Source of the DNA: Schumannella soli
Lineage (GTDB): Bacteria; Actinomycetota; Actinomycetes; Actinomycetales; Microbacteriaceae
Direction of reading: 5' to 3'
Assembly (NCBI RefSeq): GCF_006517435.1
Contig: NZ_VHQG01000004.1
Coordinates: 372,001-436,000, forward strand
Length of the DNA: 64,000 nucleotides
Numbering within the stretch: position 1 is the first letter of the stretch; each line of letters begins with the position of its first letter. Below the pieces are notes generated by a model, which was given only the letters and a program-made list of their open reading frames with translations, had not been told where the DNA came from and made no database searches. Positions 17,095 through 24,700 of this stretch are shown in pieces. Both the position numbers and the translations under genes were made by a program.

Positions 17095-18531
17095 GTGAAG
17101 AAGATCACCACCGCGGGCTTCGGTCTCGCGCTGGCGGCGGCGCTCGTCGCCGTTCCGCTCGCGACCGGCGCCGCCGCCGCCGAGACGGTCGCTCCGGCCG
17201 GTGGCGACGTGGCCGCGAACGGCCCCGCCGCGAGCTCCTCCGGCGAGACCTCGGACCCCGCCGCGGAGCCCGCAGATGAACAGCAGGACGCGGCCGAGCC
17301 CGACACGGGCCAGCGAGATGGCGCTGAGCCCGACTCAGCCGCGTCCGGCGCCGGCGGCGCGGCCTCGAACGATGCCCCGCCGACACCGAGCGCCGCCGCG
17401 GCCTCGCCCGCCGCGGGCGACCTCCCGACTCCCGAGGCGGTTCGCGCCGACGTCTCCGCCCTCAAGCCCGAGACGACCACGTTCGTATTCGTGAGCTGGC
17501 GGCGCCCCGCTGAGCCCACCCGCTTCCGCGTGACGGCGACCCTCGACCGCGATGGCACCTCGACGACGCAGGAATTCGACGAGCCCGCCTTCGACGAGAA
17601 CGGGCAGTGGGACGCCTACGAGACCGTTCCGGTGCACGCCGTCTGGGAGTTCGGCGACACCTTCACCGTGACGGTGCGCGCCATCAGCGCCGACGGCACC
17701 CAGGAGGGCCAGTCCGTCACCGTCACCGCCGCGGCGCCGATCTCCGACGGCCCGACGATCACGTCGGTCACGACATCGGGTCTGCACTCGCCGTCGGTCA
17801 CGGTCAGCTGGGAGCACGTCATCGCCGTGCACCCCGAGCTCGTGACCGGCTACATCGTGTCGATCGGTCCGCCGCCCGGGTCCGGCCTTGACAGCGACAC
17901 CTATGCGGATAAGTACATCGAGGTCGGGCGCGACGTGCGCACCGCGACGTTCAGCACACTCGACATCTCCCGACGCGACCAGGATCCGATTCTCGACCAG
18001 CCGATCCAGAACGCGACCGAGTACTGGGTCTGGGTGTCGCCGCTGACCGAGGGCGGGGCGTACGCCGGGTACTCGGCCAGCGCTTCGGTCACCACTCCGG
18101 CGGTCCAGACGCCGGCCGCGCCCGCGCAGCCGACCGGCGACACCCGCGGCGTCACCGCCAGCGTCAAGGACGGCAAGATCACCGTTCAGGGATCGGCCGT
18201 CACGGCCGGATCCTGGTACTTCGGCTACGCCTTCTCGACGCCGGTGGCACTCGGATGGGCGCAGTCAGCCGCTGACGGCACGGTCACCTTCGACCTGACG
18301 GCCGCGAAGCTCGCACCGGGTTCGCACCACCTCGCCCTGGTCGGCAATGACGGCACCATCGTCGGCACCGTCGCATTCACGGTGAGCGGCGGGGCGGTCG
18401 CCGGCGCCGCAGTGACGAGCCTGGCCTCGACCGGAATCGACGCCGGCCTGCCGACGGGCGCGGCTCTCGCGCTGCTGATCGCCGGCACCGCGCTGCTCGT
18501 CGTGCGCCGACGTTCCACGTTCCACCGCTAG
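17095..18531 (+). CDS. LAXTG-anchored surface protein with Fn3-like domains (paralogue 1)
   Basis: A 478-residue secreted wall protein. Signal peptide MKKITTAGFGLALAAALVA with AxA cleavage near residue 29, a disordered Ala/Glu/Asp/Pro-rich stretch to about residue 115, two beta-sandwich regions that look like fibronectin-III domains (from about 125 and 240), a third conserved module (YFGYAFSTPVALGWAQ to VAFTVSGG) and a C-terminal sorting signal LASTG (443-447), hydrophobic segment and Arg-rich tail. LAXTG is the motif used by class E sortases in high-GC actinobacteria; no sortase gene is in the window. GTG start at 17095. The next gene is a paralogue of almost identical length. Ligand or role unknown. 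Confidence 0.85.
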   Translation: MKKITTAGFGLALAAALVAVPLATGAAAAETVAPAGGDVAANGPAASSSGETSDPAAEPADEQQDAAEPDTGQRDGAEPDSAASGAGGAASNDAPPTPSAAAASPAAGDLPTPEAVRADVSALKPETTTFVFVSWRRPAEPTRFRVTATLDRDGTSTTQEFDEPAFDENGQWDAYETVPVHAVWEFGDTFTVTVRAISADGTQEGQSVTVTAAAPISDGPTITSVTTSGLHSPSVTVSWEHVIAVHPELVTGYIVSIGPPPGSGLDSDTYADKYIEVGRDVRTATFSTLDISRRDQDPILDQPIQNATEYWVWVSPLTEGGAYAGYSASASVTTPAVQTPAAPAQPTGDTRGVTASVKDGKITVQGSAVTAGSWYFGYAFSTPVALGWAQSAADGTVTFDLTAAKLAPGSHHLALVGNDGTIVGTVAFTVSGGAVAGAAVTSLASTGIDAGLPTGAALALLIAGTALLVVRRRSTFHR

Positions 18532-18792
18532 ATCGAGACCCGTCCGCAACACCCGTCGACGCTCCCGAGCGACACATCAGCGGCCCCCGGGCGGCGTTGA
18601 AGGCCGGTCGAATCCCACCGACGGCGACCGGCGGCTCCCGTACCCCGAACAGGGGTGTACGCCCGGGAAGAACGACAGTGGTTGAATTCGCGAAACAGGG
18701 TCTTCCTCAGCTTAGTTGCTGGCCCTGAGCAGGGCATTCCCGCACCTGAATACGTCCTCGGATCGGCGACACGTCGCCAGATTGGCATCACC
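18532..18792 (+). other. Spacer between the two LAXTG genes
   Basis: 261 bases with no gene. It contains several A/T-richer words around 18670-18725 that may hold the promoter of the second paralogue, but I could not fit a convincing -35/-10 pair. Confidence 0.4.
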
Positions 18793-20226
18793 GTGAAGAA
18801 GACCTTCCGGGGCTTTCTCGGTCTCGGGCTCGCCGCAGCCCTGGTCACCTCGCCGCTGGTCGTCTCCGGCGCCTCCGCCGTCGACGATGAGAGCCCGACG
18901 TCGACGACGGCGACGGCGACGGCGACGGCGACCGCGACCGCGACCGCGACCGCGACCGCGACCGAGCATCCTGCCGGCACCGGCACGCCCGGGAGCATCG
19001 CGCCCGCCGAGCCGACGCCCGGCGATCAGCCCTCGTCGGACGCATCGTCTGCGCCGCTCGCCGCCGACGCATCCTCACCCGACGCGTCGGCCGCTCCGGT
19101 GACGACGCCGTCGGCCCCGCGCTACCTCAACTCGTTCTACGACAAGGCGGGTTGGCTCATCAGCATCGCCTTCTCGCCGTCGCCCTCCGACGGCGGAGCG
19201 CCGATCACCGACTACCGGCTGACGGTGACCGGGCCCGGACTGCCCGACGGAGCGACGACCTACACCGAACGGATCGACCCCGCGACCGTCTATCCCACCG
19301 CCGGCGAGTTCGGCGAGTACTGGAAGGTGGTGGGCGCGCGCCTCACCTTCGGGGCGCACTACGACCTCACCGTCGACGCCAGCAACGACGGCGGCGTCAC
19401 CTGGGGACCGGCCGCCACGTCGACCGCGGACGCCCCTGCGACTCCCGACGTCGAGATCACCTCGGCGAAGGCGACCGGGCACAAGACGGTCTCGGTCACC
19501 GTGAACTGGCGGCTCTCACTCGACGAGCCGTCGCAGCTCACCGGATTCGTCGTCTACCTGCTGGAGAAGCCGGGTGACGGATCCGTCAGATTCCGCGCCG
19601 CGAGCCGTACCGTGGGAGCCGACATCCGATCGGTCACCTTCGACAGAGTCGGCGACCACCCCTGGGACAGCGACTCCGGCTCGGTCGACGAGACGCTCCC
19701 GCTGCCCAACGACGCCCGGTTCTCGGTCGCGGTGATCCCCCTGGCAGGTGAGCTGCGCACCGGCGACGGGGACGGCCGTGACATCGCGACTCCGTCGTCC
19801 ACGCCCGCGGCACCGGCACAGCCGACCGGCGCCAGCGGCGGCGCGAGCACGACCGTCGCCGACGGCAGGATCGTGGCGAAGGTCCCGGCCGCGAAGGCCG
19901 GTGACTGGGTCTTCGGCTACGCGTTCTCGAGCCCTGTCGCGCTGGGCTGGACCCAGGTCGCCGCCGACGGAACCGCCACCTGGAGCCTCGCAGGCGCGAA
20001 GCTCGCGGCCGGCACCCACCACCTCTCGGTGCTCAGCGACGACGGCGCCGTGATCGGCACTGCGGCATTCCGCCTCGCGTCCGGAACCGGCGTCACCGAG
20101 CTGGCCTCGACCGGATCCGACGCCGCCCTGCCGCTCGGCGCCGCCGCCGTGCTGCTGTTCGCCGGCCTGGCGCTGATCGTCGTGCGTCGCGCGCGTGGCG
20201 CCCGCAGCGCTGCCAACGGGGGCTGA
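18793..20226 (+). CDS. LAXTG-anchored surface protein with Fn3-like domains (paralogue 2)
   Basis: A 477-residue paralogue of the preceding gene with the same architecture: signal peptide (KKTFRGFLGLGLAAALVTSP), low-complexity linker, two Fn3-like regions (about 120 and 235), the shared module FGYAFSSPVALGWTQVAADG, and LASTG (437-441) with membrane anchor and Arg-rich tail. The linker begins with a Thr-Ala repeat encoded by nine hexamers, absent from paralogue 1. The GTG at 18793 matches the start of paralogue 1; an upstream ATG at 18655 would place 46 residues before the signal peptide. Sequence divergence in the middle domains with conserved ends suggests different binding targets on a common scaffold (inference). 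Confidence 0.85.
   Translation: MKKTFRGFLGLGLAAALVTSPLVVSGASAVDDESPTSTTATATATATATATATATATEHPAGTGTPGSIAPAEPTPGDQPSSDASSAPLAADASSPDASAAPVTTPSAPRYLNSFYDKAGWLISIAFSPSPSDGGAPITDYRLTVTGPGLPDGATTYTERIDPATVYPTAGEFGEYWKVVGARLTFGAHYDLTVDASNDGGVTWGPAATSTADAPATPDVEITSAKATGHKTVSVTVNWRLSLDEPSQLTGFVVYLLEKPGDGSVRFRAASRTVGADIRSVTFDRVGDHPWDSDSGSVDETLPLPNDARFSVAVIPLAGELRTGDGDGRDIATPSSTPAAPAQPTGASGGASTTVADGRIVAKVPAAKAGDWVFGYAFSSPVALGWTQVAADGTATWSLAGAKLAAGTHHLSVLSDDGAVIGTAAFRLASGTGVTELASTGSDAALPLGAAAVLLFAGLALIVVRRARGARSAANGG
18906..18959 (+). repeat. Hexanucleotide repeat (GACGGC)4(GACCGC)5 encoding Thr-Ala
   Basis: Nine perfect-period hexamers inside the linker of LAXTG paralogue 2. Because the unit is 6 bases, gain or loss of units keeps the frame and would only change stalk length. 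Confidence 0.85.
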
Positions 20227-20257
20227 GCCGCACCGGGTTCGGCGCCACCGCACTGAG

Positions 20258-20293
20258 CGAGGGCCGGTCATCCACTCGGATGGCTGGCCCTCG
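20258..20293 (+). terminator. Terminator after LAXTG paralogue 2
   Basis: Stem CGAGGGCC / GGCCCTCG extended by inner CATCC/GGATG, about 30 bases past the stop; GTCGTCG follows. It may also serve the convergent gene ending at 20329. Confidence 0.65.
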
Positions 20294-20328
20294 TCGTCGC
20301 CGCGGCGAACACGCCGCCGCGAGATCGC

Positions 20329-20922
20329 TCAGCCGAGCACGCCGACCGAGGCCAGGGCCGCACGCAGCAGGGTGCCGCGACCGCCCTCCATCTCGGCGTG
20401 CACCTCGGGCGACGAGGCCTCGGCGGGCGTCATCCAGGTCAGCTCGAGCGCGTCCTGGCGCGGCTCGCAGGTGCCCGTGACCGGCACGACGTAGGCCAGC
20501 GAGACCGCGTGCTGGCGCTCATCCACGAAGGCCGACAGGCCCGGGATGGGGAAGTACTCGGCCACCTGGAACGGCACCGGACTCGGCGGCAGCTGCGGGA
20601 AGGCCATCGGGCCCAGGTCCTTCTCCAGGTGGCGGAAGAGGGCGTCGCGCAGGGTCTCGCCGTACATCACGCGTCCGCTGACGAGGGTGCGGGTGATCTG
20701 GCCGACGTCGTTCGCCCGCAGCAGCACGCCCACGCTCGTCACCACGCCGAGGCCGTCGACGCGCACCGGCACCGCCTCGACGTAGAGCAGCGGAAGCCGG
20801 CGCCGGATGTCGGCCAGCTCGACGTCGCTCAGCCAGGCCGAGTTCGGCTCCGGCTCGCTGGCGCCGTCGCCGAGGCCGTCGTCGGGAGTGCCGGGTCGGT
20901 CGGGGGTGCCCACGTTCGCCAT
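20329..20922 (-). CDS. NUDIX-like DUF4916 protein
   Basis: A 197-residue protein matching DUF4916, an actinobacterial family with a NUDIX-like fold: NSAWLSDVELADIRRRLPLLYVEAVPVRV, RTLVSGRVMYGETLRDALFRHLEKDLGPMAFP, AYVVPVTGTCEPRQDALELTW and EMEGGRGTLLR. The stretch GRVMYGETLRDALFRHLEKDLG occupies the position of a NUDIX box but is not a canonical one, so hydrolase activity is uncertain. ATG 20922 lies 6 nt after TACGAT on the minus strand, a leaderless arrangement. Divergent from the alpha/beta hydrolase gene. Confidence 0.85.
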   Translation of the reverse strand: MANVGTPDRPGTPDDGLGDGASEPEPNSAWLSDVELADIRRRLPLLYVEAVPVRVDGLGVVTSVGVLLRANDVGQITRTLVSGRVMYGETLRDALFRHLEKDLGPMAFPQLPPSPVPFQVAEYFPIPGLSAFVDERQHAVSLAYVVPVTGTCEPRQDALELTWMTPAEASSPEVHAEMEGGRGTLLRAALASVGVLG

Positions 20923-21043
20923 ACACAGATCGTACGGATGCGGAGGCGCGGAGACGTGCAGGGCGCGGGATGCGTCGCGCGCATCCTCTCGTCTCCTCCC
21001 GGCGCCCGGCACGGCGTCGCCGGCACGACCTAGGGTCGACAGC

Positions 21044-21685
21044 GTGACGAAGCTCGAGATCGATCGCGACGCCGCGCTCTGGAGCACCCCCGAGGCCGAG
21101 CGCGCCGGCCGCCCGCTGCTCGTGCTGCTGCACGGCAAGGGCTCGCACGAGGGCGACCTGTTCGGGCTCTCGCCGCACCTGCCGCTGAACGTGACCGTCG
21201 CGTCGCTGCGCGCGCCGATCGCCGACGGGCCGGGATTCTCGTGGTTCGCGCGCGGCGGCTACACACCGGGCGACGTCTCCCGCGAGGTCGCCGACGCGGC
21301 GGCGGACGCGGTGCTCGCCTGGCTCGACGCCGAGACCGACACGAGCGCCGGCGTCGGGCTGCTCGGCTTCAGCCAGGGCGCCATGGTGTCGACCCAACTG
21401 CTGCGGCAGGAGCCGCGCCGCTTCGACTACGCGGTCGCGCTGAGCGGCTACGTGCCGCGCGAGGAGCACGACGGGGATGCGCGACTGCGCGAGCTGCCGC
21501 CGCCGGTGTTCTGGGGTCGCGGCGACAGCGATCCGGTGATCCCGTCGGCGTCGGTCGAGTGGAGCATCCCCTGGCTCGCGACCCACACGACCCTGACCGA
21601 GCGCGTCTACCCGGGGCTCGGGCACGGCGTCGCGCCGCAGGAGCTGGCCGACATCTCCGCGTTCATCGCGGCACGGGTGGGCTGA
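21044..21685 (+). CDS. Phospholipase/carboxylesterase-type alpha/beta hydrolase
   Basis: A 213-residue hydrolase of the small carboxylesterase family. The catalytic triad is readable: Ser in LGFSQGAMVS, Asp in WGRGDSDPVIP, His in PGLGHGVAPQ; the oxyanion strand is LLVLLHGKGSHEGD. Substrates are usually short acyl esters or acyl-proteins; nothing here narrows it. GTG start at 21044 follows TAGGGT by 7 nt, a leaderless signature. The Lhr helicase gene starts 83 bases downstream on the same strand. Confidence 0.88.
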   Translation: MTKLEIDRDAALWSTPEAERAGRPLLVLLHGKGSHEGDLFGLSPHLPLNVTVASLRAPIADGPGFSWFARGGYTPGDVSREVADAAADAVLAWLDAETDTSAGVGLLGFSQGAMVSTQLLRQEPRRFDYAVALSGYVPREEHDGDARLRELPPPVFWGRGDSDPVIPSASVEWSIPWLATHTTLTERVYPGLGHGVAPQELADISAFIAARVG

Positions 21686-21768
21686 GCGGGCCTTCGCTCC
21701 CAGCGACGCAGCTGGGTGCGGAGTGAGCAGCGCGAGCACGTGTCGGCGGCATTCGCCAGGATGTGAGC

Positions 21769-24700
21769 ATGCCCGAGAAGCGCGAACCCGCCGACGCTGA
21801 CCGCGTCGCGGTGCTCGACCGCTTCTCCCCCGCGACGCGCACCTGGTTCGCGGGCGCGTTCCGTTCGCCGACGGCCGCGCAGGCCGGCGCCTGGACGGCG
21901 ATCTCCTCGGGCTCGAACGCGCTCGTCGTCGCGCCGACCGGCTCGGGCAAGACACTCTCGGCGTTCCTCTGGTCGCTCGACCGTCTCGCATCCAGCCCGC
22001 CGCCGGAGGATCGCCGGCACCGCACCCGCGTGCTCTACATCTCCCCGCTGAAGGCGCTCGGCGTCGATGTCGAACGCAACCTGCGCGCCCCGCTCGTCGG
22101 AATCACCCAGACGGCCAAGCGCCTCGGCGAGACGCCGCCCACCATCACGGTCGGCGTGCGCAGCGGCGACACGACGTCCGCCGACCGGAGACTGCTGCAG
22201 CGCGAACCCCCGGACATCCTCATCACGACGCCCGAGTCGCTCTTCCTCATGCTCACGAGCGCGGCGCGCGAGACGCTGACCCAGGTCGACACGGTCATCC
22301 TCGACGAGGTGCACGCCGTCGCCGCGACCAAGCGCGGCGCCCATCTCGCCGTCTCGCTCGAGCGCCTCGACGCCCTGCTCGAGAAGCCGGCGCAGCGCAT
22401 CGGGCTGTCGGCGACCGTGCGCCCGCGCGAGGAGGTCGCGCGCTTCCTCGGAGGCACCGCGCCGGTCGAGATCGTCGCCCCGCCGATCGAGAAGACCTTC
22501 GACCTCAGCGTCGTCGTGCCCGTCGAGGACATGACCGAGCTCGGCGTGCGCAGCGCCGATCCGGTGGATGCCGGGCCCGGCGAGGCGGACGAGACGGGTC
22601 TGCAGAGCGCCGGCTCGATCTGGCCGCACGTGGATGCGCGCATCGTCGACGAGGTGCTTGCGCACCGCTCGACGATCGTCTTCGCGAACTCGCGCCGCCT
22701 GGCCGAGCGGCTCACGGCCCGGCTCAACGAGGTCTACGAGGAGCGGCTCGCTGCGGCCGCGGGTGCGGCCGAGTGCGAGGCGGGATCGGCCGATCGGCCG
22801 GGCGATGCCGAGTCCGGCGCGGATGCGGATCCCGTGCCGGCCGGCGTCGCCGTCGCCGAAGCCGCCGCCGCGGTCGAGGCCCGGTCGCGCGCCGCCGCCG
22901 AGGTGCGCACCCGCGCCGCATCCGTCTCGACCTCCCGGCGATTCCCCGCCGAGGCGGTCGGCGGCTCGGGCGTGACCGGCGCCTCCACCCAGCTCGCGCC
23001 GGGTCAGTCGGTCGGCGAACTCGGCGACGACGGTCCGGTGCTGGCTCGCGCGCATCACGGCTCGGTGAGCAAGGAGCAGCGCGCCGTGATCGAAGACGAC
23101 CTGAAGTCGGGTCGGCTGCGCTGCGTCGTCGCGACGAGCTCGCTCGAGCTCGGCATCGACATGGGCGCCGTCGACCTGGTGATCCAGGTCGAGTCGCCGC
23201 CGAGCGTCGCGAGCGGCCTGCAGCGCATCGGCCGCGCCGGGCACCAGGTCGGCGAGATCTCGACGGGCGTGATGTTCCCGAAGCACCGCGCCGACCTGCT
23301 GCACACCACGGTCGCGGCCGAGCGGATGCGCACCGGGCTCATCGAGGCGCTGCAGGTTCCGCAGAACCCGCTCGACATCCTCGCCCAGCAGACCGTCGCG
23401 GCGACGGCACTCGACGAGCTCGACGTCGAGGAGTGGTTCGAGACCGTGCGGCGCAGCGCGCCGTTCGCGACGCTGCCGCGCAGCGCCTACGAGGCGACGC
23501 TCGACCTGCTCAGCGGCCGCTACCCGAGCGACGAGTTCGCCGAGCTGCGCCCGCGCATCGTCTGGGATCGCGTGGCCGGCACGATCACCGGGCGTCCGGG
23601 AGCGCAGCGCCTCGCCGTGACGAGCGGCGGCACGATCCCCGACCGCGGGCTCTTCGGCGTCTTCATCGTCGGCACCGAGGACGGGGCGCGCCGCGTCGGC
23701 GAGCTCGACGAGGAGATGGTCTACGAGTCGCGCGTCGGCGACGTCTTCGCGCTCGGCGCGACGAGCTGGCGCATCGAGGAGATCACCTCCGACCGGGTGC
23801 TCGTCTCCCCCGCCTTCGGGCAGCCGGGGCGGGTGCCGTTCTGGAAGGGCGACGGTCTCGGCCGCCCCGCCGAGCTGGGCCGCGCGATCGGCGCGTTCAC
23901 GGCCGAGCTCGCCGCGGAGAGCAGCGGCGGATTGAGCTCGCGTCTCGACGAGGCCGGGCTCGACGACTGGGCCGTCGGCAATCTGCGCGCCTTCGTCGCC
24001 GAGCAGAAGCAGCACACCGGCACGGTGCCGACCGACAAGACCCTGCTCGTCGAGCGCTTCCGCGACGAGCTCGGCGACTGGCGGCTCGTGCTGCATTCCC
24101 CGTACGGCATGCCCGTGCACGCGCCGTGGGCGCTCGCGGTGACGGCGCGCATCCGCGAACGGCTCGGCGTCGACGGCTCGGCCATGGCCGGCGACGACGG
24201 CATCGTCGTGCGCCTGCCCGACACCGACGCCGATCCGCCCGGCGCCGAGCTCTTCGTCTTCGAGCACGACGAGCTCGAGCAGCTCGTGACCGACGAGGTC
24301 GGCGGGTCCGCGCTCTTCGCCGCGCGCTTCCGCGAGTGCGCCGCCCGCGCCCTGCTGCTGCCGCGCTACAACCCCGGCCGCCGCTCGCCGCTCTGGCAGC
24401 AGCGCCAGCGCAGCGCCCAGCTGCTCGAGGTGGCCCGCAAGTACCCGAGCTTCCCGATCATCCTCGAGACCGTGCGCGAGGTGCTGCAAGACGTCTACGA
24501 CCTCCCCTCGCTCGCGACCCTGACGAACGACATCGCCCAGCGACGGGTGCGGCTCGTCGAGGTGCAGACCGAGAGCCCGTCGCCCTTCGCCCGCACGCTG
24601 CTCTTCGGCTACGTCGCCGCGTTCATGTACGAGGGCGACAGCCCGCTCGCCGAGCGTCGCGCCGCCGCGCTGAGTCTCGACCCGTCGCTGCTGGCCGAGC

